18,041 nucleotides of DNA from JBBQIY01 sp964618405 (GTDB taxonomy: Bacteria; Verrucomicrobiota; Kiritimatiellia; RFP12; UBA3636). Made by a program: the position numbers and the translations under genes. The notes under the pieces were generated by a model, which saw nothing but the letters and a program-made list of their open reading frames with translations, was not told where the DNA came from and ran no database searches. Shown here one piece after another: positions 6,717 to 14,240 of this stretch (position 1 is the first letter of the stretch; every line of letters starts with the position of its first letter). The stretch lies in contig CAZUAY010000042.1 in NCBI GenBank assembly GCA_964618405.1, positions 1 to 18,041 of the forward strand, written 5' to 3'.

Positions 6717-9700
6717 ATGCAAACAATTTTTGATAGAAGGGGCTGTCGGCTGTGGATTCTGACGGCGATGGTTTCAACAGTGCTGGCAGTCTCGGCTTCT
6801 GCGCAAGGGACTCGGGTCAATGTGTTGCTTCAGGCAGAGCTGGACTACATTTCGGCTTTAACCGAGGCTAGGATGCCTGACTATGCGGAGCTGGTGCTCA
6901 ACGACGTCGTCGTGAAGTTTCCAGAAGCGAAAGTGCACCTGAAAAAAATTCGCTTAGAGCAATTGCTTCAGCAAGGGAAGTTTGACGAAGCCAAGGCCAT
7001 GATTGCCAAGGAACCCAATCCAGAATTGCCGGAGGTTTGGGTGATGAAGCTGACGTTAGCCGATTATTATTATGCATACGGCAAATACAACGAAGCTTTA
7101 GGAATCTATAAAGGCTTTTTCGACAAGTATAAGGCAAAGCCGCCAGAGGCGATCGCCCCTTTCTACATGGAGTCCTATTATAAGTTTGCGCAGATGCTCC
7201 TTTTTCTGAATCAAGACAAAGAGGCCCTCAAGGCTTACGAAGATCTCATGGGGCTAAATTTAGAGAAGGAGATGAAGCGTCAGGTTCAGTTCGAGGGTGC
7301 GCAACTCATGGTGCGGCTTACGGCGGATATGAAGCCTGGTAAAGAGTTGACCGACATGCTGGCGAAAGCCAAAAAGAGTACTGAAGATTTGATGTGGGTT
7401 CAAGATCTCTGGTTCGGCCGTGGCATCGTGCTGTTGGCTCAGATCGAAGTGATCCAAGGCAATATCGAGTCGGCGAACAAGTTGGTGAAGCAATATATGC
7501 CCCAGCTCAAGAACATCGACAGCCAGCTTCAGCAGCAATCCCGAGAGACTGGCGAGGACTTATCTCGCCTCAGTCCGATCGCCGAATGCCGCTATTTAAT
7601 GGGCAGTATGATGCAGGATGCGGCCGAAAAGCTACTGACCACCGAACCCGTCGACACCAAGAAGGCCGCCGAGTTGCTGGTTAATGCCCTCACCGAGATG
7701 GTTAACGTCTATGTCAAATATCCTTCTACCTCATGGGCACCTGATGCGATGACCCGATCGGAAGTCATTCAGTCGGTCTTGAAGGAAAAATTCGGCGTTA
7801 AAGACATTCAAATCGACATCACCCCCGAACAGCGCAGGGCTATTGCAGAGAAGCAGTTTGCGAATGCCCGCATGCTCTTCAATCAATCTCAGTTCGAGAA
7901 GGCTGTGGAAGCGTTTGCCATTGTTCTCAATCAGTTCCCGGAGGCAATACCCGAGTCGATCGACGCATTGAGCGAATACGCTCGCGCCTACATCCAACTT
8001 GGCGATACTCAGGAAGCGGAAGCGAAGCTCTATTCTGATCTGTGCGCAGAGACGATCATTGGCAATTTGGCAGAACGTTTCAGCAAGTCAGGAACGATAG
8101 GCATGACCAAGGCGGGCGATGAGCTTCGCCGAATCGCGGAATTCTACGGTGAGCGCAATCAACTCGCGGAACGCGATGCAACCTATCAGCTATTTTTTGA
8201 ACTCTATCCTGAGCATGCACTCGCCGCCCCCGTGCTCATGTCGTCAGCCGAAACGCTCTATCGGGCGGAAGATTATGCTGGAGCGGCACCGCGCTACAAG
8301 ACGCTCATGGACTTCTACGCAAAGTCTCCAATTTCTTACGATGCGATGATGCGGTTGGCAGACTGCTACTCCAAACTGGGTGACGTTGAGAACGAAATCT
8401 TGGTCAGACAGACTTACGTTGAGCGCGTGGCGGCTCGAGAGAAACCTGGCCAAGCCCTCTTGACGGGACTGTACATGCTCGCACGTCTCAACCGTACCGA
8501 AGCGCTTCGACAGCTTAAGGCAGCGAATCTGAAGTTTGAAGACGCCCGCCGGGCAGAGCCTCAGGCCGCACCGGTCGAAGGCGAAGTCGCCCCCGCTGAT
8601 CCACTTGAAGCGGCGATGGAGGACATTAAAAAGGCGAATCAAATGCTCGTGAGTTGCGTAAACGATTTCGGGAAGATCATTAAACTCCTTAGCCCAGAGA
8701 CTCGTTCTCAGTATGAAGGTAATAATGACGAGAAGGAGAAGAACGACAGTATTCTCCAAGGTGCTTTTTTCGACAGGGCTTACACACTCACGGCGATCAC
8801 GCAGCCTGTAGACCAGCTCTCGAAACTCAAATTGTTGGCCATTCAAGGTTACGAAATGTTTCTGAAGCAATACCCGAAGGCTGAAATGGCTCCTGCCGTT
8901 CTCATGCAGATGGGAACACTTTGGTCTACGATGAAGACAGAGGACCCAAAGCAGCTTGAGGAAAACATGAAGAAAGCGGATGCTATTTTCACTCGCCTGA
9001 GTGCTGAGTTTCCTGAATCTGATCAAGCTAAGAACGCTTACTTCCTAAGGGGCCGCACGTTGATCGAGCTTGGATTCAGGCGTGAAGGCGTGGAAGTGCT
9101 CAAGAAAATGTTCAGCGACAGTGGCAAGTATTCTGCGTTCCAAATGCTTTCTGCAGCGGAAGAACTTCTGAAGTCGCAAGAATACGATCTTGCACGTGAA
9201 GGATTTGATATCGCGATTAAGAATGCCGCTGGGCAAACCGCGATCACCATCCCCGCAGAGTTGGGACTGGCTGAAATTCTTGTTGCCGAGAAGAAATACA
9301 CGGCAGCGGCTGATGCGCTTGATAAGTTCATCTCAGCGTATCCTACTTCCTATACCGTGCTTGACGCGAATCTCTTGCTCTCTAAGGCTGCGGCGCAGGC
9401 TGCCTTCGAGGAAACAGATCGCAACAACCGAATCAAGCTCTTCAATCGTGCGATCGCCGCCATCCGTGCGGTGAAGCAGTACAAGAAGAGTGCGAAAGAC
9501 CTTGCGGAAATCGAAATTCAGGTTGGACGCATCTTGGAAACCAAGATAGAAGTCGAGCGTAAATACAATAATCAAGATCTTGTCAGCCGGTATATCGGCG
9601 AGGCAGCTTCACATTATCAGCAGTTTGTGATGGCTACCGATAGGAAGAATGTAGAAGTGCTTCCGTCGCTTGAAATCGCCTATCGTCAGTCAATTAAGCT

Positions 9701-9860
9701 GATGTTGGAAATGAAGAAGTATTCAGATGGAACGTCGGTGTACAAAGATGTTAAGGCGGACTGTGAAGATTATCTCTCGATCTTCCCGGCCGGGCGGTAC
9801 ATCACCGACATTCGTGCAAGTCTTACCGAGGCCGAGATCGGCCTAGCAACGGGAAAATAA
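6717..9860 (+). CDS. Large secreted TPR-repeat protein of an Exb/Tol-type operon
   Basis: 1047 residues. A signal peptide (LTAMVSTVLAVSASA, cleavage near residues 29-30) is followed almost entirely by helix-turn-helix repeats of TPR character, for example YAYGKYNEALGIYKGFF, EKAVEAFAIVLNQFPEA, DYAGAAPRYKTLMDFY and YTAAADALDKFISAYP. A Pro/Ala/Glu-rich linker near residues 612-632 splits the repeats into two blocks. It is probably periplasmic and acts as a protein-binding scaffold. In the Tol-Pal system the TPR protein CpoB (YbgF) plays a comparable partner role but is about four times shorter. The start at 6717 is preceded by AGGGG six bases upstream; a GTG at 6687 would add ten residues before the signal peptide and was not chosen. 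It is the first gene of the run exbB, exbD, exbD. Function is inferred from context only. Confidence 0.85.
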   Translation: MQTIFDRRGCRLWILTAMVSTVLAVSASAQGTRVNVLLQAELDYISALTEARMPDYAELVLNDVVVKFPEAKVHLKKIRLEQLLQQGKFDEAKAMIAKEPNPELPEVWVMKLTLADYYYAYGKYNEALGIYKGFFDKYKAKPPEAIAPFYMESYYKFAQMLLFLNQDKEALKAYEDLMGLNLEKEMKRQVQFEGAQLMVRLTADMKPGKELTDMLAKAKKSTEDLMWVQDLWFGRGIVLLAQIEVIQGNIESANKLVKQYMPQLKNIDSQLQQQSRETGEDLSRLSPIAECRYLMGSMMQDAAEKLLTTEPVDTKKAAELLVNALTEMVNVYVKYPSTSWAPDAMTRSEVIQSVLKEKFGVKDIQIDITPEQRRAIAEKQFANARMLFNQSQFEKAVEAFAIVLNQFPEAIPESIDALSEYARAYIQLGDTQEAEAKLYSDLCAETIIGNLAERFSKSGTIGMTKAGDELRRIAEFYGERNQLAERDATYQLFFELYPEHALAAPVLMSSAETLYRAEDYAGAAPRYKTLMDFYAKSPISYDAMMRLADCYSKLGDVENEILVRQTYVERVAAREKPGQALLTGLYMLARLNRTEALRQLKAANLKFEDARRAEPQAAPVEGEVAPADPLEAAMEDIKKANQMLVSCVNDFGKIIKLLSPETRSQYEGNNDEKEKNDSILQGAFFDRAYTLTAITQPVDQLSKLKLLAIQGYEMFLKQYPKAEMAPAVLMQMGTLWSTMKTEDPKQLEENMKKADAIFTRLSAEFPESDQAKNAYFLRGRTLIELGFRREGVEVLKKMFSDSGKYSAFQMLSAAEELLKSQEYDLAREGFDIAIKNAAGQTAITIPAELGLAEILVAEKKYTAAADALDKFISAYPTSYTVLDANLLLSKAAAQAAFEETDRNNRIKLFNRAIAAIRAVKQYKKSAKDLAEIEIQVGRILETKIEVERKYNNQDLVSRYIGEAASHYQQFVMATDRKNVEVLPSLEIAYRQSIKLMLEMKKYSDGTSVYKDVKADCEDYLSIFPAGRYITDIRASLTEAEIGLATGK

Positions 9861-9908
9861 ATCGGTAGAAAAAAGCAAACAATTTCGAAAAAAATAGGAG
9901 TTAGCAAA

Positions 9909-10724
9909 ATGAACACCAGAAGCGTTTTAAGTGCCGCCACGTTGGCGATGCTGTGTTGTGGGGCTTTCACGATCGCCCGAGCCGATGTTCCAGCGAAAGT
10001 TGAGCTCAGTAGCGGCGTCATCGAGTGCAAGTTGCGCTGGATGCCCGCGAGCAAAAAGTATGTAATTGTGCGGACTGCGGCCGGTGGTGGTGCCATGGAG
10101 CAGCAAGTGAGCCCTTCGGAGATTCTCCGCAAGCAAGTTGCGCCTCCCGCGGGCTGGAATGAGCTGGTTCAGTTAGCCTACAAGAGCCCAGATGCAGCGC
10201 TTCCAAAACTCCTACAGATTGTCGACGAATACAAGATGCTTGAGTACGATGAGCAAGCAGCCTATATCGCAGGGACTATCTATATGAACAAGGGCAGGCC
10301 AGCCGATGTAATCAAAATTGCTGAAAAGGTTGCACAGGATAATCCTGCGGCCGTCTCCATCTCGCCGATGGCCCCAGTTTACTGGGAAGCGCTATTGGCT
10401 ACAGGCAAGACTGCTGGGGGTAGTCTCGATAAGATGATTGCCGAGGCAATCACCTCCGCACCGCGCCCCATCGCGGCGAAAGCACTTATTGTACGCGGAG
10501 ATTCGCTGAAAAAGGCAGGTCGGACACGCGATGCTCTTAAGGACGGCTATCTGCGTTGTGCTTTACTCTACACGCAGGAGAAAGATGCGAATGCCGAAGC
10601 ACTCTACAAAGCGTCGCTTGCCTTTGATGAATTGCGCCAAGCCACGTACGCTGAGCGTATGCGTCAGACGCTACTCACCAAACACAGAACCAGCGAGTAT
10701 GCTCGTAAATTGCGCGGAAATTGA
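9909..10724 (+). CDS. Secreted protein with small N-terminal beta domain and helical-repeat tail, unknown function
   Basis: 271 residues. A signal peptide ends near TIARA-DV (residues 21-27). Residues about 28-75 look like a small beta-rich module, with ELSSGVIECKLRWM, KKYVIVRTA, then QQVSPSEI. The remainder (about 80-270) is helical, with TPR-like spacing (AAYIAGTIYMNKGRPADVIK; KALIVRGDSLKKAGRTRDAL). I do not recognise the family. It sits 48 bases after the TPR gene and 71 bases before exbB, behind a good AGGAG ribosome-binding site, so it is probably a second periplasmic component of the same machine. It could be an adaptor between the large TPR protein and the ExbD periplasmic domains; this is inference from gene order. 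Confidence 0.8.
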   Translation: MNTRSVLSAATLAMLCCGAFTIARADVPAKVELSSGVIECKLRWMPASKKYVIVRTAAGGGAMEQQVSPSEILRKQVAPPAGWNELVQLAYKSPDAALPKLLQIVDEYKMLEYDEQAAYIAGTIYMNKGRPADVIKIAEKVAQDNPAAVSISPMAPVYWEALLATGKTAGGSLDKMIAEAITSAPRPIAAKALIVRGDSLKKAGRTRDALKDGYLRCALLYTQEKDANAEALYKASLAFDELRQATYAERMRQTLLTKHRTSEYARKLRGN

Positions 10725-10795
10725 TTTCAGGAAAGCCTAAAGGCATCAAACAGTCATAACAAACAAACACATAAGATCTGGAAAGAAAATAAATC

Positions 10796-11635
10796 ATGAA
10801 GAAATCGTTAGTTCTGTCTCTCGTTGCGGCTGGCATCATGCTGGCAATCCCTTCGGCCTCTTTTGCGCAGGACCCCCTTCCGGAGGCGGCTCCAGCTGCT
10901 GTTCCTGAAGTTGCTGCTCCTGCTGCCGCTGGAGCTATCGTCGATAACACCGATACCGCAATGGCGGAGAAAACGGCTGCTGCTGCGCAGAAGTCGGGAG
11001 AAAGTGTATTTTGGACAGTATTGACAGGATCTGGCACCTTAGGCTTCTTGTTGTGGATGGCGCTTTTCTCTGCCGGTGGATTCTACATCTATCTTGTTGT
11101 GCAGCTTAGCATTTTGATCCGCCCTTCCAAGATCATGCCAGAAACGCTCACGAATAACGTGGAGGCTGCCATGAAGGAAGGCGATGTGGTCAAAGCGCTT
11201 CAGTTCTGCGAAAATGATCCGACGCCGATGGCCAGCATTCTCTCCGCAGGCTTCTCGCATGTGGAGGAAGGCTTCGAAGTTATCCAAGAAGCCATCAGCA
11301 CGGCGGCCGACCTCGAGGTCGAACGCATGAACCAGCGCCTCACCTGGCTATCCGTCGATGCCAACATTGCGCCAATGCTCGGGCTTCTTGGTACGGTGCA
11401 AGGTATGATCATGGCGTTCTCGAACTTGGCCGGTGGCAGCCCAGATGTCGGCCTTCTCGCCGTCAACATTTCTCAGGCACTTTGGACGACGGCGGGCGGC
11501 CTTTGCGTCGCCATCCCGGCGGTTTTCACGTATTACGCTTTCCGTAACAAGGCGAACCGCATCGTGTTGCGCATGGAAGCAATCACGATGGAACTGGTCA
11601 AGGATCTTCGCAACGTCGAAGTCGTCACGGATTAA
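10796..11635 (+). CDS. exbB: MotA/TolQ/ExbB proton channel family protein
   Basis: 279 residues. ExbB/TolQ proteins form a pentameric inner-membrane proton channel around an ExbD/TolR dimer and convert proton-motive force into mechanical work in the periplasm. Here an N-terminal signal-like segment (1-24, ending SASFA) and an Ala/Pro-rich periplasmic stretch (25-65) precede three membrane helices (about 80-104, 186-209 and 226-248). Family motifs are APMLGLLGTVQGMI (192-205) and ISQALWTTAGGLCVAIPA (225-242). The cleavable-looking extension is absent from classic E. coli ExbB but is common in longer ExbB variants. Two ExbD genes follow. TolQ and MotA are alternative names within the superfamily; the coupled ExbD type fits ExbB/TolQ. 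The ribosome-binding site (GGAAAG) is far from the ATG and weak. Confidence 0.93.
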   Translation: MKKSLVLSLVAAGIMLAIPSASFAQDPLPEAAPAAVPEVAAPAAAGAIVDNTDTAMAEKTAAAAQKSGESVFWTVLTGSGTLGFLLWMALFSAGGFYIYLVVQLSILIRPSKIMPETLTNNVEAAMKEGDVVKALQFCENDPTPMASILSAGFSHVEEGFEVIQEAISTAADLEVERMNQRLTWLSVDANIAPMLGLLGTVQGMIMAFSNLAGGSPDVGLLAVNISQALWTTAGGLCVAIPAVFTYYAFRNKANRIVLRMEAITMELVKDLRNVEVVTD

Positions 11636-11650
11636 GTCAACTTTAGGGCG

Positions 11651-11681
11651 CCTGCGGCTTCCAACCTGGAAATACCGCAGG
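11651..11681 (+). promoter_or_regulatory. exbB-exbD intergenic hairpin covering the exbD ribosome-binding site
   Basis: CCTGCGG (11651-11657) pairs with CCGCAGG (11675-11681), and an inner stem TTCCA (11659-11663) pairs with TGGAA (11667-11671) around an ACC loop. The exbD Shine-Dalgarno AGGTGA (11679-11684) shares its first three bases with the 3' arm. No U-tract follows, so it is not a terminator. It could damp exbD translation or block 3' exonucleases from the exbB message. Confidence 0.55.
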
Positions 11682-11694
11682 TGATAAAAATTAA

Positions 11695-12165
11695 ATGAGC
11701 AAATCCAGAAGCAGCGAAGGATGTACGATTGACATGACGCCGATGATCGACGTTGTGTTTCAGTTAATCATCTTTTTCATTGTGACCATTACCATGGCCG
11801 AGGCGAAGGACGACTCGATCCGCCTTGAACTTGGACAGCATGGTCAGGAGGTCGAGACGGGTGGTGATACGGCATCGGCGATTGTTATTGATGTTAGCCA
11901 GAAGGGGCGCATCTCTATCGGCAATGTCCCCCTGACAACGCGTCGTCTTCAGGACATCATCCGAGGCCGCCTCAAACGGATGGGGAACACGTTTCAAGTG
12001 TGGATCCGCGGTGATGCCCGTGCCCATCACGATTCGGTGCGTAAGGTCATGGACTCCTGTACCGAACTCGGCGTAGGCCGTGTTTATTTTGTGGCCGTAA
12101 AAGATGCTCGCACGCCGGAACAGAAAAAATTCTTCGCCGGTCGTCCACGCTCGAGAGGGAGATAG
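11695..12165 (+). CDS. exbD: ExbD/TolR family protein, first copy
   Basis: 156 residues. A short cytoplasmic N-terminus leads into the family motif MTPMIDVVFQL (14-24), one membrane helix (about 18-36) with the proton-carrying Asp19, and a periplasmic domain of about 120 residues (VIDVSQKGRISIGN, then RGDARAHHDSVRKVMDSC at 105-122). It would partner the upstream ExbB in proton-driven force transfer. The C-terminus is basic and disordered-looking (RPRSRGR). The ATG has AGGTGA ten bases upstream, part of which lies in a hairpin. A second ExbD begins five bases after its stop, and the two could form a heterodimer inside one ExbB pentamer. Confidence 0.93.
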   Translation: MSKSRSSEGCTIDMTPMIDVVFQLIIFFIVTITMAEAKDDSIRLELGQHGQEVETGGDTASAIVIDVSQKGRISIGNVPLTTRRLQDIIRGRLKRMGNTFQVWIRGDARAHHDSVRKVMDSCTELGVGRVYFVAVKDARTPEQKKFFAGRPRSRGR

Positions 12166-12170
12166 AAATT

Positions 12171-12575
12171 ATGTCGAAAAAAAAATCGAGAAAGAAGGGC
12201 GATAATGTCGCGTTGGAGATGACGCCGATGATCGACGTTGTTTTTCAGCTCCTCATCTTCTTCATCGTCACGCTGAAGCAAGAAGATATCCTGTCTAATC
12301 TGGAGGCACTGCGCCCGCAACCGGATCCCAGTCAAACAGAAGAAACGCCGAAAGAGCCTATTACGATTTCAATCGGCAGACAGGGGTTTTTCTTCCAAGG
12401 CACGGTGATGACGGAGACGAGGTTGCAGGACAGCCTGCTGCGGATCGCTAGACTTGATCCGAATTCTACCATTATCATCAAATGCACCGGCGACTCCCCA
12501 CATGGGCTACTGGTGCGCGCACTCGATACCTGCAACAGTGTTGGATTGCGTAAGCTGTCCGTGTTTAGTATGTAG
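12171..12575 (+). CDS. exbD: ExbD/TolR family protein, second copy
   Basis: 134 residues. A very basic N-terminus (KKKSRKKG) precedes MTPMIDVVFQL (18-28), with the predicted proton-carrying Asp22 and one membrane helix (about 21-37). The periplasmic domain is shorter than in the first copy, with a Gln/Pro/Glu-rich linker (49-62) and the closing KCTGDSPHGLLVRALDTCNSVG (104-125). It starts five bases after the first copy and its Shine-Dalgarno lies inside that gene, so translation is coupled. The motif-encoding DNA is nearly identical in the two copies while the remainder differs strongly, which points to an old duplication with a constrained core. A 6-bp hairpin (12574-12592) without a U-tract overlaps its stop codon. 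Confidence 0.92.
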   Translation: MSKKKSRKKGDNVALEMTPMIDVVFQLLIFFIVTLKQEDILSNLEALRPQPDPSQTEETPKEPITISIGRQGFFFQGTVMTETRLQDSLLRIARLDPNSTIIIKCTGDSPHGLLVRALDTCNSVGLRKLSVFSM

Positions 12576-12616
12576 CGATATAAACAATCGCTGGCACAGA
12601 GAAAGCGAGATGTTTC

Positions 12617-13432
12617 ATGGTTGAATTCCTTGAGCAATTCAGTCCCATACAACAGGCGTTGATGGCCACACTCTTTACGTGGGGTGTAACGGCGCTGGGA
12701 GCAGGGCTTGTTTTTTTCACCAAAAAGGTCAATTTCAAAGTCATGGATTCGATGCTCGGATTTGCGGCGGGCGTGATGATTGCTGCAAGCTTTTGGTCTT
12801 TGTTGGCACCCGGACTTGAAATGGCTGAAGACATGGGACAAATCCCTTGGCTGACCGCCCTCATTGGGTTTATGGCTGGCGGACTCTTCATGCGGCTGGC
12901 TGACAGCTTACTGCCGCACCTTCATAAGGGCCAGCCGATAGGCCATAGCGAAGGAATTAAGACGTCCTGGCAGCGAAGCACGTTGCTGGTTCTCGCGATC
13001 ACCTTGCACAACATCCCTGAAGGTCTTGCGGTTGGCGTTGCGTTTGGAGCCGTGGCGGCGGGTCTTTCCTCCGCGACAATGGGCGGAGCTATTGCACTCG
13101 CGATTGGTATTGGTCTTCAGAATTTCCCCGAAGGTGCAGCAGTATCCTTGCCGTTGAGGCGAGAAGGATTGGGGCGGACGAAAAGCTTTTTGATGGGACA
13201 AGCCTCTGGCATTGTCGAGCCGATTGCAGGTGTGATCGGCGCGGCATTTGTTTTGCACATGCAAGCCATTCTTCCCTACGCACTTTGTTTCGCCGCCGGC
13301 GCGATGATTTTCGTGGTGGTGGAAGAACTGATTCCGGAATCGCAGCGACGCGAAGAAAACATTGATACGGTCACGATGGCCACGATGGTTGGCTTCTCGG
13401 TGATGATGGTGCTCGATGTGGCGCTCGGTTGA
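12617..13432 (+). CDS. ZIP-family divalent metal transporter (GufA type)
   Basis: 271 residues, about the full family length, with eight predicted membrane helices. The ZIP metal-site motifs are both present: HNIPEG (131-136) in helix 4 and QNFPEGAAVSLPLRREG (168-184) in helix 5, plus EELIPES (236-242) in a later helix. The Gln at the helix-5 site instead of His is typical of the GufA branch, which includes the structurally studied BbZIP from Bordetella. It should import zinc or a similar divalent cation across the inner membrane. A short His-containing stretch (HLHKGQPIGH, 101-110) lies in the cytoplasmic loop. It begins 41 bases after the second exbD and may be transcribed with it, but a functional link to the ExbB/ExbD machine is not evident. 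Confidence 0.92.
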   Translation: MVEFLEQFSPIQQALMATLFTWGVTALGAGLVFFTKKVNFKVMDSMLGFAAGVMIAASFWSLLAPGLEMAEDMGQIPWLTALIGFMAGGLFMRLADSLLPHLHKGQPIGHSEGIKTSWQRSTLLVLAITLHNIPEGLAVGVAFGAVAAGLSSATMGGAIALAIGIGLQNFPEGAAVSLPLRREGLGRTKSFLMGQASGIVEPIAGVIGAAFVLHMQAILPYALCFAAGAMIFVVVEELIPESQRREENIDTVTMATMVGFSVMMVLDVALG

Positions 13433-13433
13433 C

Positions 13434-13973
13434 ATGCCTCACGCCCATCACAAACCTATTGCAAGTACGCTCGGATTCGTCTTGTCGGCGGACCGAAGCT
13501 CCGTGCTGATGGTCCATCGTACGTACCGCGACTCCGACGAGAATCTCGGCAAGTACAATGGCATCGGCGGCAAGTTGGAGCGGGATGAAGACGTCGCGTC
13601 GGGCATGATACGCGAAGTTCTGGAGGAGACAGGACTCACGGTTACGTCCATGACGTTGCGCGGCACAATCTGCTGGGCCGACTTCGGTCCCAAGAAGCAA
13701 GATTGGCTGGGGTTTGTGTTTTTAATCGAAGGCTTCACAGGAAACCCAGTCGTGGATAACGAGGAAGGATCTCTGCACTGGATTCCACTTGAAGCGGTTG
13801 GCGAGTTGCCGATGTGGCAGGGCGATAAACTTTTTTTGCCTCTTGTTTTTGATGATGATCCGCGTGTCTTCCACGGCTTCATGCGCTACGAAGGTGAGAT
13901 CCCCGCCGAATGGCGCTATACGAGACCTGCAAGCAAGGGACTGCTTGCAGGGAGAGAGAAAAAGGGGAAGTAG
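13434..13973 (+). CDS. Nudix hydrolase, MutT/MTH1-like (probable 8-oxo-dGTP diphosphatase)
   Basis: 179 residues. The Nudix box is complete from Gly46 to Leu68 (G-x5-E52-x7-R60-E61-V-L-E64-E65-T-G-L), and KYNGIGGKLE (40-49) resembles the WNGFGGK of human MTH1. Members cleave nucleoside diphosphate derivatives, often oxidised dNTPs, with Mg2+ held by the box glutamates. The start at 13434 lies one base after the ZIP stop codon, so translation is probably coupled; an ATG at 13416 would overlap the ZIP gene and adds six residues before the conserved region. The last 15 residues (PASKGLLAGREKKGK) are encoded by a hairpin repeat, and the stop codon is part of a heptamer repeat, so the C-terminus appears to come from repeat sequence. 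The true substrate is not shown by sequence. Confidence 0.9.
   Translation: MPHAHHKPIASTLGFVLSADRSSVLMVHRTYRDSDENLGKYNGIGGKLERDEDVASGMIREVLEETGLTVTSMTLRGTICWADFGPKKQDWLGFVFLIEGFTGNPVVDNEEGSLHWIPLEAVGELPMWQGDKLFLPLVFDDDPRVFHGFMRYEGEIPAEWRYTRPASKGLLAGREKKGK
13926..13963 (+). repeat. Hairpin repeat copy 3, inside the 3' end of the Nudix gene
   Basis: CCTGCAAGCA (13926-13935), loop AGGGAC, TGCTTGCAGG (13942-13951), tail GAGAGAGAAAAA (13952-13963). The stem is identical to copy 1 and the loop identical to copy 2. It is in frame and encodes residues 165 onward of the Nudix protein. It is followed by heptamer units at 13971-13991. Confidence 0.85.
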
Positions 13974-13991
13974 CGAGTCGTGAGTCGCGAG
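13971..13991 (+). repeat. Heptamer tandem repeat array C
   Basis: Three units, TAGCGAG, TCGTGAG and TCGCGAG, fill most of the gap between the convergent Nudix and xseB genes. The first three bases are the Nudix stop codon. No terminator is visible between the two convergent genes. Confidence 0.65.
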
Positions 13992-13997
13992 AAGGGC

Positions 13998-14240
13998 CTA
14001 CTCTTCAAACGGCTCTGCCGTGATCTTCCCGCCATCGCCCTTGGTGAGAATTTCAACCTTCCGTTCAATCGCCGAAAGTTTCCCTGTGCAGAGTTTCACG
14101 AGCTTCTGTCCTTCTTCAAAAAGCTTTACCATGGCGTCGAGGTCAGAACTGCCGGATTCCATCTCGCTCACGATCACCTCAAGACGAGACACGGCTTTTT
14201 CAAATGAGAGTTCTTCGATTTTTTTTTCTTCTGATTTCAT
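13998..14240 (-). CDS. xseB: Exodeoxyribonuclease VII small subunit
   Basis: 80 residues, the normal length for XseB. The pattern EELSFEKAVSRLEVIVSEME (9-28) followed by the second helix LDAMVKLFEEGQKLVKLC (34-51) is the family's antiparallel helical hairpin. XseB binds the C-terminal helix of XseA to form exonuclease VII, which degrades single-stranded DNA from both ends. xseA is not in the window. The start ATG overlaps the stop of the GT9 gene by four bases (ATGA), so it is translationally coupled as the last gene of a three-gene operon. xseB is often found beside isoprenoid genes or xseA; the pairing with a glycosyltransferase here is atypical. Confidence 0.93.
   Translation of the reverse strand: MKSEEKKIEELSFEKAVSRLEVIVSEMESGSSDLDAMVKLFEEGQKLVKLCTGKLSAIERKVEILTKGDGGKITAEPFEE

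Noticed and set aside
8244..9026. 260-residue open frame on the minus strand
   Set aside because: It lies entirely antisense to the TPR gene, has no recognisable family features, and the plus-strand frame is clearly the real gene.
13416..13433. Upstream ATG for the Nudix protein
   Set aside because: It overlaps the ZIP gene and adds six residues outside the conserved region; the ATG at 13434 directly follows the ZIP stop.
13926..13951. Hairpin as a terminator of the Nudix gene or of xseB
   Set aside because: It lies inside the coding sequence, and neither strand has a U-tract after it.
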